Source of the DNA: Methanoculleus sp. UBA374
Lineage (GTDB): Archaea; Halobacteriota; Methanomicrobia; Methanomicrobiales; Methanoculleaceae
DNA: 27,971 nt
NCBI GenBank assembly: GCA_002508705.1
Contig: DAYL01000023.1
Span: 418 to 28,388 of the forward strand
Reading direction: 5' to 3'
The translations under genes and the position numbers were made by a program. Shown here piece by piece: positions 16,534-23,998 of this stretch. Positions within the stretch are counted from its first letter, which is position 1; the number at the start of each line of letters is the position of its first letter. A model generated the notes under the pieces. The model was given only the letters and a program-made list of their open reading frames with translations. It made no database searches and was not told where the DNA came from.

Positions 16534-17043
16534 TTGTTGCTCCTGGAGCAACTCAGGGTCGAAAAAGCCGAGAGAGTCAGGAATGTGCGGCTCCGGGAAT
16601 CTCTCATCGCAGCCGACGGAACCCTCCTTTCAAGATTGCCGGAACTGCCTATCGCTTTTGTACCCGAGTCCGTCCATGATAAGAATGGGGTGAGGGTTGG
16701 GTTAATAGACATTGTGCTGCAGATATTTGCTCCAAACAGCACGGGAAAGACTGCAGCTGAGATGGCAGATGCGGGCCTTGAGCGACTGGCCAGAAAGATC
16801 GATCCGAGGAAGAGAAATGATCTGATCAATAAGATCGAGTCGGAGATGAACGTTTTAGTTAGTGATTATCTGACCGGGTACCTTGAACGCAGAGAAGACG
16901 GGAAGTACGCTCCAAAGGAGAAATATGCTAATACCCCAAATCAGAGGGGGGCAATCTGGTCACGGATGCGAGCATGGGCTTTTTCGGAACAGGTGGATCT
17001 GGATTACAATTTCCGTTCAAGAGATGGCGGTCGGCCAAAATGA
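16534..17043 (+). CDS. C-terminal part of the same interrupted accessory gene
   Basis: This 169-residue frame directly follows the TAG at 16531-16533 and is in phase with the frame before it. The first codon is TTG with no upstream ribosome binding site; a GTG 17 codons in also lacks one. The sequence LLLLEQLRVEKAERVRNVRLRESL then LIAADGTLLSRLPELPIAF reads as the middle of a protein and not as an N-terminus. The last 100 residues look mostly helical and end in FRSRDGGRPK. No domain is recognised. It is probably the remainder of a gene broken by a nonsense mutation, expressed only if the stop is suppressed or translation restarts. Confidence 0.45.
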   Translation: MLLLEQLRVEKAERVRNVRLRESLIAADGTLLSRLPELPIAFVPESVHDKNGVRVGLIDIVLQIFAPNSTGKTAAEMADAGLERLARKIDPRKRNDLINKIESEMNVLVSDYLTGYLERREDGKYAPKEKYANTPNQRGAIWSRMRAWAFSEQVDLDYNFRSRDGGRPK

Positions 17044-17138
17044 TGCCTGAAAATACCCTTTCTGGAACATCCCACCGTTTTTTCGTTCTGTGCGATCGGT
17101 GAACACCATCCTGCCCGCCTTCACCCCGATCGATCCCC

Positions 17139-17146
17139 TTAAATAT
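17139..17146 (+). promoter_or_regulatory. TATA box of the coenzyme B cluster
   Basis: TTAAATAT lies 45 bases upstream of the ATG at 17191, which puts a start site near 17165-17170. It is the only good TATA-like element ahead of the nine overlapping genes. Confidence 0.5.
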
Positions 17147-17174
17147 CGTTGATAACGACATTCTTGTTAACGAT
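17145..17174. promoter_or_regulatory. Inverted repeats at the coenzyme B cluster promoter, probable operator
   Basis: TCGTTGATAACGA (17146-17158) is a 5-3-5 palindrome. A second half-site set, GTTAACGAT, follows at 17166-17174, so ATCGTT at 17145-17150 also pairs with AACGAT at 17169-17174. The element starts at the TATA box and spans the predicted start site. A repressor-type site is inferred from geometry; the regulator is unknown. Confidence 0.4.
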
Positions 17175-17190
17175 AATTTCGGTGACAACC

Positions 17191-18147
17191 ATGATCACGC
17201 TCACGCCCGATGAAGTCAGGACCCGGTTCGGGTCGTTATTCTCGATGAAGTACCTTGCCATGGTCGACCAGAAAGCCGGTCTTGCGGAGATCCGCGAGCA
17301 TTGCCGGGCCCGGGGAACCATCGAGTGGGATGCGGCGAACCGGATGCGTGCAAAGGGCGCGGTCCGGTCCTGCCATGTCGAGGGCACGACGATGACGGTG
17401 CTTGCCCGGCTGGGTTTATCTCCGGTGAAGTTCGGGGCCGCGAGCAAAGAGATCGGCGGCCAGGCGCTCGAGGGGGTCGAGGTCGTCGGGGACGAAGTGG
17501 TGACGACCTGGTCAGGGATTGCAGGCGCCGGTGTCGGCGTTGCCGCCTGCCTGCCGCAGGCGCCGGGCGTGATCCGGGCGGAGTACCCCTCTGAGGACGA
17601 CCTCCAGATCGGCGGCGCCCGGGTCTGTCGGGTGCGGATCGTCTCGCCGCTCTACGAGAAGGTGACGGTCGGGATCGATGATACCGACACCCGCGAAGAA
17701 GGCGCCACCTGGGTGCTCGCGCTCAAATGCGCCGAGGCCTGCAAGATCCCGGGGGTGGAGTATCTTGACATGCGCCTCGTGCAGTTGAACCCGGAGGTCC
17801 CGAAGAAGACCACCAACTGTGTCGGGTCAGCCCTGAACTTTGCGGTCCGTCCGGGACGGGTGGACGCGCTCCTTGAGTACGTCCGCGACTTCATCGAGTC
17901 GGGTGCGGTCAGCAAGGACACCGGCATCGCCGTCTACCGGGGGATTGCGTTTGCGGCAGAGTCCCCTTACCTCCGGCGGGTCAAGACCGAACTTCTGACG
18001 CTCGACGACGCGGAAGCGGAGGCGGCCCGGATGGGTATTCGGTTCATCGACTCGAACGCCCGAAAGGGCCGGATCGGAGCACTGGGAACCGTTCTCTGGG
18101 GAAACAAGGGCGTTGAGGCGGCCGGTCTGTATGGAGAGACTTTCTGA
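17191..18147 (+). CDS. TiaS-like / Mmp11-related protein, first of a tandem pair
   Basis: The 318-residue protein has a GIDDTDTREEGATW motif near the middle. It resembles the GIDDTDS motif of the TiaS family, ATP-using enzymes that phosphorylate and agmatinylate tRNA-Ile. It also has QLNPEVPKKTTNCVGSALNF and KDTGIAVYRGI. All three are matched in the next gene (GVDDTDT, VQLYPVPYRTKNCVAVACEF, DETGMAVWRGF), so the two are full-length paralogues. It lacks the large extra domains of TiaS, so a tRNA role is not implied. The ATG at 17191 follows GGTGACAACC. It is the first gene of an overlapping run that contains all four aks genes. The function is unknown; a kinase-like reaction in coenzyme B synthesis is a hypothesis. 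Confidence 0.6.
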   Translation: MITLTPDEVRTRFGSLFSMKYLAMVDQKAGLAEIREHCRARGTIEWDAANRMRAKGAVRSCHVEGTTMTVLARLGLSPVKFGAASKEIGGQALEGVEVVGDEVVTTWSGIAGAGVGVAACLPQAPGVIRAEYPSEDDLQIGGARVCRVRIVSPLYEKVTVGIDDTDTREEGATWVLALKCAEACKIPGVEYLDMRLVQLNPEVPKKTTNCVGSALNFAVRPGRVDALLEYVRDFIESGAVSKDTGIAVYRGIAFAAESPYLRRVKTELLTLDDAEAEAARMGIRFIDSNARKGRIGALGTVLWGNKGVEAAGLYGETF

Positions 18148-19024
18148 TCCGTACATCGTGCGGTATCCGCAGATCGTGGCGGTGACCGACGAGAGCGGGG
18201 ATCATGTGGAACTCATCGAGTTCTTTGACTGCACCGGCGGAGCAATGTGGGTGAAGAGCCACTATGCACAGAGCCCGCTCGTTCGCTCGATCCGCACCGT
18301 CGGTGCGACCAACCGCTATCATCTTTTGACCGGCGACGTTGACCTCGCGCTCGAAGGTTCCGTCTTTCCGGCGGGGATCGCCGGCGTCTCCGTCAAAGGG
18401 GACGAGATCGCCGTTACCTACCGCGGCCTCGGCGGCGGCGGCGTGGGGGCGTCCGCCTGCCGTGCCGCTGCGGCGGGCGTCGTTCGCAAGAATTGCGACC
18501 CTGCCGGCGGCGGCCGGCTCGCGGGGTCGACTGTCTGGCTTCCCCGCCGCGAGCGGGTGATCATCGGGGTCGACGACACCGATACCCCGGAAGAGGGCGC
18601 CACCTGGACGCTCGCCCACAACATCGCACGGGCCGTTGAGGACGACCGTTCGCGCTACCTCTCCCACACCATCGTGCAGCTCTATCCGGTTCCCTACCGG
18701 ACCAAGAACTGCGTCGCCGTCGCCTGCGAGTTCGCCACTTCCGATCCCGCGGGACTGGTCCGGCGTTACCGCGACTGCCTTATGGAGTACACGCTCTCGG
18801 ATGAGACCGGGATGGCGGTCTGGCGCGGCTTCGATCCCGCCCCGCTTGAGGAGTTCGGTTGCCGCGTAAAGCGGGGCGAGGTCTCCCCCGACGACCTTGC
18901 CTCTCTCGCCGACCGGCGGCTCGCGATCGTCATGGACGGCCGGGGTGCGGTCGGAGCGGTGGCGGCGATCCCGTTTTATACGCGGTATGAGGAGGCGCTG
19001 GCGTTATGGAATGGGTCCGGTTAA
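18131..19024 (+). CDS. Methanogenesis marker protein 11-like (TiaS-like) protein
   Basis: The 297-residue protein starts MERLSDPYIVRYPQIVAVTDESG, with VELIEFFDCTGGAMW and a GVDDTDTPEEGATW motif. I recognise this as the methanogenesis marker protein 11 (TIGR03280-type) family, found across methanogens and of unknown function. That naming is from memory and should be confirmed. It is the tandem paralogue of the preceding gene and overlaps it by 17 bases and the next by 19. A TTG 18 bases upstream is possible, but the ATG is preferred. Confidence 0.6.
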   Translation: MERLSDPYIVRYPQIVAVTDESGDHVELIEFFDCTGGAMWVKSHYAQSPLVRSIRTVGATNRYHLLTGDVDLALEGSVFPAGIAGVSVKGDEIAVTYRGLGGGGVGASACRAAAAGVVRKNCDPAGGGRLAGSTVWLPRRERVIIGVDDTDTPEEGATWTLAHNIARAVEDDRSRYLSHTIVQLYPVPYRTKNCVAVACEFATSDPAGLVRRYRDCLMEYTLSDETGMAVWRGFDPAPLEEFGCRVKRGEVSPDDLASLADRRLAIVMDGRGAVGAVAAIPFYTRYEEALALWNGSG

Positions 19025-19974
19025 AGGCCCGGCTGCTTGAGGCCGGTTCGGTTCGCGTCTCCGGCGAACCAATAGACCGATACGTCTCCCGCTCGGCCGC
19101 TGGCCCCTCGGCGGGAACGACCGGTTCACTCTTCTTCTCCGTCGGCGATCGAAGGGTCCGGGTCGGTATCGACGAGGCGAGCCTCATCGAGTTCGTCCAC
19201 CGGGGGGAAGGCGCGGCGGACCTCAGCATCGACGGCGATACGATTCGCGGCCGATTCGAGCCGGTCGCTCTTCACTGTCCCCGCCAGGCCTATATCACGG
19301 TCAGCGGGACGTGCGTCTTCCACTGCCGCTACTGTCCGGTGCCGGGTCTCCCCGGGCGGCGCAAGGAGGTCGACGAGATCGCCCGCATGGTCGAGGACGT
19401 CGTCGACCGGGTCGATGCTATCTCGATCACGAGCGGCGTCGCCGCCTCGATCGAGGAGGAGGAGGCATACGTCTGCAAGGTCGTGGCGGCGCTTCTGCCG
19501 TTCGGTCTTCCCATCGGGGTCTCGATCTACCCGGGGCCGGAGACTCCGGCCCGGCTCCATGCTCTCGGTGTCGCCGAGGTGAAGTTCAACCTCGAGGCGG
19601 CAACGGAAGCACTCTTTGCCGATATGTGCCCGGGCCTCTCGTGGGAAGCGGTCCGGGAGGCGCTTTCGTCGTCCGTCGCGCTCTTCGGGCGCGGCAGGGT
19701 CTACTCGAACATCCTCGTCGGCCTCGGGGAGACCGACGAAGACCTGGAGCGGGTGATGGAGGAGCTTGCCGGGGCCGGAGTCATCCCGGTCCTCCGCCCG
19801 CTCACCCCGGCGGGGTCTCTTGCCGGCCGGTCCCGCCCGTCCGCCGACCGCCTGCTCTCGCTCTGCGGGACCCATGCGCGGGTCCTCCGGCGCGCCGGCC
19901 TCGACCCCCGTCGGGCGCTGACGATGTGCGCGGCGTGCACGGGGTGCGACCTTGCGCCGGGGAGGGATCTATGA
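19006..19974 (+). CDS. Radical SAM protein of unknown function
   Basis: The 322-residue protein has the CVFHCRYC motif (Cys103, Cys107, Cys110; CxxxCxxC) that binds the [4Fe-4S] cluster cleaving S-adenosylmethionine. A barrel-like region follows, with AISITSGVA, IGVSIYPGPE and NILVGLGETDEDLERVMEEL. The first 90 residues are an extra domain I do not recognise. Three further cysteines near the end, CAACTGC (308, 311, 314), could ligate an auxiliary cluster. GAGGAGG precedes the ATG. It overlaps its neighbours by 19 and 4 bases. Its substrate is unknown; the operon suggests coenzyme B synthesis or a methyl-CoM reductase-related modification. Confidence 0.8.
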   Translation: MEWVRLKARLLEAGSVRVSGEPIDRYVSRSAAGPSAGTTGSLFFSVGDRRVRVGIDEASLIEFVHRGEGAADLSIDGDTIRGRFEPVALHCPRQAYITVSGTCVFHCRYCPVPGLPGRRKEVDEIARMVEDVVDRVDAISITSGVAASIEEEEAYVCKVVAALLPFGLPIGVSIYPGPETPARLHALGVAEVKFNLEAATEALFADMCPGLSWEAVREALSSSVALFGRGRVYSNILVGLGETDEDLERVMEELAGAGVIPVLRPLTPAGSLAGRSRPSADRLLSLCGTHARVLRRAGLDPRRALTMCAACTGCDLAPGRDL

Positions 19975-21218
19975 AGGGCGCGGCGGCGCTTGCTCTCGCG
20001 CTCCTCCAGTCTGCCGACTGCTGCTACACCGTCCCCGGTTACCCAATATCCGAGGTTGCCGCCTCGGCCGGGGCCGCGATCACGATAAACGAGAAGACGG
20101 CGCTCGAGTATGCCCTCGGCGATTCGCTCTCCGGGAGGAGGGCCGCTGTGGTCGTCAAGCACGTCGGCCTCAACGCCTGCGCGGACCCGCTCGTGCACGC
20201 CACCGCGCAGGGCCTCCGGGCGGGCGTCGTGGTGGTCGTCGGCGACGACGTGCGGGCGGCCGCATCGGACGTCGTGCAGGACTCCCGTTACTACGGGGAG
20301 GTGGCCCGGGTGCCGGTTCTGGAACCCGACGGCGAGACGATCGGTCCGGCCGTCGAAGCGGCGTTCGAGGCTTCCGAGACCTTCTCACGGGTGGCCGTCG
20401 TCAGGGTCGTGCCCGACCTCCTGGACGCGGATGTTCCGGACCCCTCCGTGCCCCGGAACGACCGGGAGGGGAGCCTCGCGGACCCGGACCTCACGATGGC
20501 CGGCCGCGCGCAGGCAAGCGACCTACGGACGGCGGCGATGTTTGCCTGGGCGCGGTCCTCGCCCCTCAACCGGCGCCCGGATGGGGGATTCCGGCCCGTC
20601 GTCGTCTATCCGCCCCCGACGGACCCGACCGCGATCCCTGAGATCGGTCGCCCCTTCCTCAAAGAGCACCGGCTGCTCGCTCCTCCTCTCTCCCCCGGAG
20701 AGCCGGAGCGGTTCTCCTCGCGGGGCTTCTCGCGGACGTTCTGTAGGGACTGCCCGTTTCATCCCGCCTTCGCCATCCTCCGGAAGCGCAAAATGCGGGC
20801 CGTCTGCGATGCCGGGTGCGCGATCCTCGCGATGAACCCGCCCTACCGGCTTGGGGTCGCCACCTACGGCCTCGGCTCGTCGGTTGCCGTGGCGGCGACC
20901 GGCACGGGGGTTGCGCTCACCGGCGACTACGCGCTCCTGCACTCGGGCCTCGCCGCCCTCATCGACGTCTACGAACGAGGGCTCCCGCTCCTCTGTATCG
21001 TCCTTGCGAACAACCGGATGGGGATGACCGGCGGTCACCCCGTCCCCGACATCCTTCGCTACATCGCCTGGGCCGACCCGGTCGTCTCTGCCGCCGACGA
21101 CGTCGGGGCGCTTCACCGGGCTCTCACTCCCCCGCGGGAGGGGCCCCGGACGGTGGTGATCGAAGGCGCCTGCCCCGAGGGTGGACGACATGATACCGTG
21201 GCATATCGAGATCTGTGA
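19971..21218 (+). CDS. IorA-like thiamine diphosphate enzyme, candidate 2-oxosuberate decarboxylase
   Basis: The 415-residue protein resembles the alpha subunit of indolepyruvate:ferredoxin oxidoreductase. NEKTALEYALG carries the likely cofactor-activating Glu41. FCRDCPFHPAF (Cys258, Cys261) and CDAGCAILAMNPPY match conserved IorA segments. GDYALLHSGL to LANNRMGMTGGHP (318-356) is the thiamine diphosphate and magnesium site. It lacks the C-terminal two-cluster ferredoxin domain of IorA, and no IorB partner is adjacent. It may therefore decarboxylate without oxidation. The ATG at 19971 is preceded by GGGGAGGGATCT; the frame continues upstream only as a shadow of the radical SAM gene. It sits directly before aksA, overlapping by 29 bases. 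The specific substrate is inference. Confidence 0.7.
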   Translation: MKGAAALALALLQSADCCYTVPGYPISEVAASAGAAITINEKTALEYALGDSLSGRRAAVVVKHVGLNACADPLVHATAQGLRAGVVVVVGDDVRAAASDVVQDSRYYGEVARVPVLEPDGETIGPAVEAAFEASETFSRVAVVRVVPDLLDADVPDPSVPRNDREGSLADPDLTMAGRAQASDLRTAAMFAWARSSPLNRRPDGGFRPVVVYPPPTDPTAIPEIGRPFLKEHRLLAPPLSPGEPERFSSRGFSRTFCRDCPFHPAFAILRKRKMRAVCDAGCAILAMNPPYRLGVATYGLGSSVAVAATGTGVALTGDYALLHSGLAALIDVYERGLPLLCIVLANNRMGMTGGHPVPDILRYIAWADPVVSAADDVGALHRALTPPREGPRTVVIEGACPEGGRHDTVAYRDL

Positions 21219-22320
21219 TGTAACGCTGCGAGACGGGGAGCAGACTCCCGGCGTCTCGTTTACCCGGGATGAGAAGTTGGCTATCGCGGAATCGCTCGAC
21301 GAGATCGGCGTGGAGGTGATCGAGGCCGGGTTTCCCGTGGTCTCCCCTGCGGAGAAGGAATGCGTCGCCGCCATCGCCCGGAGCGGTCTCTCTGCGCGGG
21401 TCTGCTGCCTCGCGCGTGCGCTCAGGCCCGATATCGAGGCGGCCCTTGACTGCGATGTGGACATGGTCAGCATCTTCATCGCGACCTCCGACCTCCACGT
21501 CCGGCACAAGTACCGGCGGCCCCGCGAGGAGGTGCTCGATGCCGCCCTCGATATGGTGGAGTTCGCCTCCGATCACGGGGTGCAGGTGCGGTTTGCAGCC
21601 GAGGACGCCTCCCGGACGGACCCTGCGTTTCTCGTCGAGATGTACGCCCGCGGCGTGGAATGCGGTGCCGATTTCGTCAGTTTTGCGGATACGGTCGGGT
21701 GCCTCACGCCGCTCGAGATCCACGCGGTTGTCTCCCGAATCCTTGGTGAGGCTTCCTTCCCGCTCTGTATCCACTGCCACAACGACCTTGGCTTTGCAGC
21801 CGCAAACACCGTCACGGCCGCGGCCGCGGGGGCGTTCCAGCTCCACACCACCGTCAACGGCATCGGGGAACGCGCCGGGAACGCAGCGCTCGAACAGGTG
21901 CTCGTCGCCCTGCGGATGAAGGGCGGCGTCGACCGCTACGACCTCTCCCGCCTGCAGGAGGTCTCGCGCCTGGTCGCCCGGTACTCTGGCCTGGCCCCGG
22001 AGCGCACCCGGCCGGTCGTCGGCGAGAACGCCTTTGCCCATGAGAGCGGGATCCACATCGCCGCCATCCTTGAAGACCCGGCGACCTACGAGTACGTCCC
22101 CCCTGAGATGGTGGGCGGCGAACGCCGATTCATCCTCGGAAAGCATACGGGGAGGAAGGCGCTCGAGCACGTTGCAAAGGCCTATGGGTTCGAACTCTCC
22201 GACCGCGAGGCGCAATGGGTGCTCGAACAGATCAAACGAAAAAGCGAAGGGAAATGCAGCGTCACCCCGGAGGTGCTCTGCACGATCCTCAGGCAGGCAA
22301 AGGGAGGGGTCCCCTCGTGA
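21190..22320 (+). CDS. aksA: Homocitrate synthase AksA
   Basis: AksA condenses 2-oxoglutarate, and its chain-extended homologues, with acetyl-CoA to start each round of elongation toward 2-oxosuberate. The 376-residue protein has TLRDGEQTPGV (residues 12-22), HCHND (His195, His197, Asp199) and NGIGERAGN, all typical of the isopropylmalate/homocitrate synthase family. LeuA and CimA share these, so AksA rests on the adjoining aksD, aksE and aksF. The ATG at 21190 (MIPWHIEICDVTLRDG) follows GAGGGTGG; a GTG nine bases upstream is less likely. Confidence 0.85.
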   Translation: MIPWHIEICDVTLRDGEQTPGVSFTRDEKLAIAESLDEIGVEVIEAGFPVVSPAEKECVAAIARSGLSARVCCLARALRPDIEAALDCDVDMVSIFIATSDLHVRHKYRRPREEVLDAALDMVEFASDHGVQVRFAAEDASRTDPAFLVEMYARGVECGADFVSFADTVGCLTPLEIHAVVSRILGEASFPLCIHCHNDLGFAAANTVTAAAAGAFQLHTTVNGIGERAGNAALEQVLVALRMKGGVDRYDLSRLQEVSRLVARYSGLAPERTRPVVGENAFAHESGIHIAAILEDPATYEYVPPEMVGGERRFILGKHTGRKALEHVAKAYGFELSDREAQWVLEQIKRKSEGKCSVTPEVLCTILRQAKGGVPS

Positions 22321-23528
22321 GCACGCTCTCCGAGCGGGTCCTCGGTGCACCGGCGGGAGCGTACGTGGACCGCGAGGTCGATATCGCCTTCGCCCACGAC
22401 GGGACCGGCGTCCTTACCCAGGCGGCGCTCCGGGAGATGGGGGTCGAGCGGCTTCCCCATCCCGAGCGTCTGCGCCTCGTCTTCGATCACATCGTCCCGG
22501 CAAACACCGGGACGACGGCGACGCTCCAGGCGGAACTCCGGGGGTATGCTAAAGGGTCGGGAATAGCGCTCTCGGACGCCGGAAGCGGTGTCTGTCACCA
22601 GGTGATGAGCGAAGGGGTCGTCCGGCCCGGCACGGTCGTCGTGGGCGCCGACTCCCACACCTGCACCCTCGGCGCCTTCGGCGCGTTTGCCACCGGAGTG
22701 GGCGCGACCGATATGGCGGCGATCTGGGCCTCGGGCGCCACGTGGTTCCGGGTCCCGGAGACGATCGCGGTCCACCTCTCCGGGAGGCTCTCCGGCGCTG
22801 CAGAGCCAAAAGACGTCGCCCTCGCCTGCGTCGCCAGGCTCGGGATGGAAGGGGCGACCTACCGGGCGCTGGAGTTTGCGGGCGAAGGGGCGGCGGGGAT
22901 CTCCATGGACGGACGGCTGACCCTCTGCAACATGGCGGTCGAGACGGGGGCAAAGACGGGGCTCTTCTACGCCGATGCGGTCACCGTCCGCTACCTCGCG
23001 AGTTACGGCCTTGCGGCGTCGCCCCAGGCGCCGGAAGACTGCCGCTGCGAACGGACTCTCGATATCGACCTTGCCGATGTCGTCCCCCTCGTCGCGGTCC
23101 CCCACCGGGTGGACACCGTCCGGGAGGCGGAGGACCTCGCCGGCACGCACCTCGACCAGGTCTTCGTCGGGACCTGCACGAACGGCCGCTACGAGGACCT
23201 TGCCCGGTTCGCACGCATCGTCCGGGGGAGGAAGGTGGCGGTCCGCACCCTGGTTGTCCCCGCATCGCGCGCGGTGCTTTCCCGGGCTATCGCCACCGGC
23301 GTCCTCGCCGATATCGTGGACGCGGGGTGCATGGTGGCGACGCCCGGGTGCGGGCCGTGTCTCGGGGCGCACGCGGGCGTGCTCGGGGAGGGCGAGGTCT
23401 GTCTCTCCACCGCGAACCGGAACTTCAAGAACCGGATGGGTGTCGGCGGCGAAATCTACCTCTCGTCGGTCGCCACCGCCGCCGCGAGCGCCATCGCCGG
23501 TGAGATTGCCGTGCCGGAGGCGGTATGA
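22317..23528 (+). CDS. aksD: Homoaconitase large subunit AksD
   Basis: AksD with AksE isomerises homocitrate to threo-isohomocitrate and handles the longer homologues. The 403-residue protein begins at a GTG overlapping the aksA stop, after a GGGAGGGG site. GADSHTCTLGAFGAF near residue 110 is the aconitase-family signature. Cys287 in FVGTCTNGR and Cys345/Cys348 in TPGCGPCLGAH are the [4Fe-4S] ligands. The sequence itself cannot separate this from the isopropylmalate isomerase LeuC; the operon and the small subunit do. Confidence 0.85.
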   Translation: MSTLSERVLGAPAGAYVDREVDIAFAHDGTGVLTQAALREMGVERLPHPERLRLVFDHIVPANTGTTATLQAELRGYAKGSGIALSDAGSGVCHQVMSEGVVRPGTVVVGADSHTCTLGAFGAFATGVGATDMAAIWASGATWFRVPETIAVHLSGRLSGAAEPKDVALACVARLGMEGATYRALEFAGEGAAGISMDGRLTLCNMAVETGAKTGLFYADAVTVRYLASYGLAASPQAPEDCRCERTLDIDLADVVPLVAVPHRVDTVREAEDLAGTHLDQVFVGTCTNGRYEDLARFARIVRGRKVAVRTLVVPASRAVLSRAIATGVLADIVDAGCMVATPGCGPCLGAHAGVLGEGEVCLSTANRNFKNRMGVGGEIYLSSVATAAASAIAGEIAVPEAV

Positions 23529-23998
23529 TGCAGGGAGCCGGATCGGCGGTCTGCCTCGGGAACGATATCGATACCGACCTCATCATCGCGGGCCGCTACC
23601 TCCGGACGAAAGACCGTTCGGTCTGGGCGGAGCACGTCTTTGAGGATCTCGACCCGACGCTCGCCGGCCGCATCAGGGGCGCGGTCATCGTCGCCGGGAG
23701 GAACATGGGGTGCGGGTCGTCCCGGGAGCAGGCGGTGGTCGCCCTCCGGGAAGCCGGGGTGGTCGGGGTCGTCGCCCCGTCGTTCGCCCGCATCTTCTTT
23801 CGAAACGCCGTCAACGTCGGCCTGCCGGTGATCGAGGCCGCGGTCTCCTGCACCGACGGCGCCCGCGTTGCGTTCGACCTCGATAGCGGGTGGGTGGAGG
23901 TTGACGGGGAACGCTACCCCGCCCGTCCGCTCTCCCCGAAGATGGTCGCCATCCTCCGGGCCGGAGGGCTGGTCCCCTACTGGAGGTCGCACCGATGA
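23525..23998 (+). CDS. aksE: Homoaconitase small subunit AksE
   Basis: This is the swivelling partner of AksD. The 157-residue protein shows GNDIDTDLIIAGRYLRTKD, then NMGCGSSREQAVVALREAGV and FARIFFRNAVNVGLPVI, typical of LeuD/AksE. The YLRT loop is associated with homoaconitases and not isopropylmalate isomerases, because its arginine reads the distal carboxylate. This residue-level reading supports the aks assignment of the entire cluster. The start is ATGATG at 23525/23528, overlapping the aksD stop. Confidence 0.86.
   Translation: MMQGAGSAVCLGNDIDTDLIIAGRYLRTKDRSVWAEHVFEDLDPTLAGRIRGAVIVAGRNMGCGSSREQAVVALREAGVVGVVAPSFARIFFRNAVNVGLPVIEAAVSCTDGARVAFDLDSGWVEVDGERYPARPLSPKMVAILRAGGLVPYWRSHR

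Noticed and set aside
19311..19970. Upstream extension of the thiamine enzyme frame to 635 residues
   Set aside because: The extra part is Arg/Gly/Pro-rich shadow of the radical SAM gene; the recognisable protein begins at ATG 19971 with a strong ribosome binding site.
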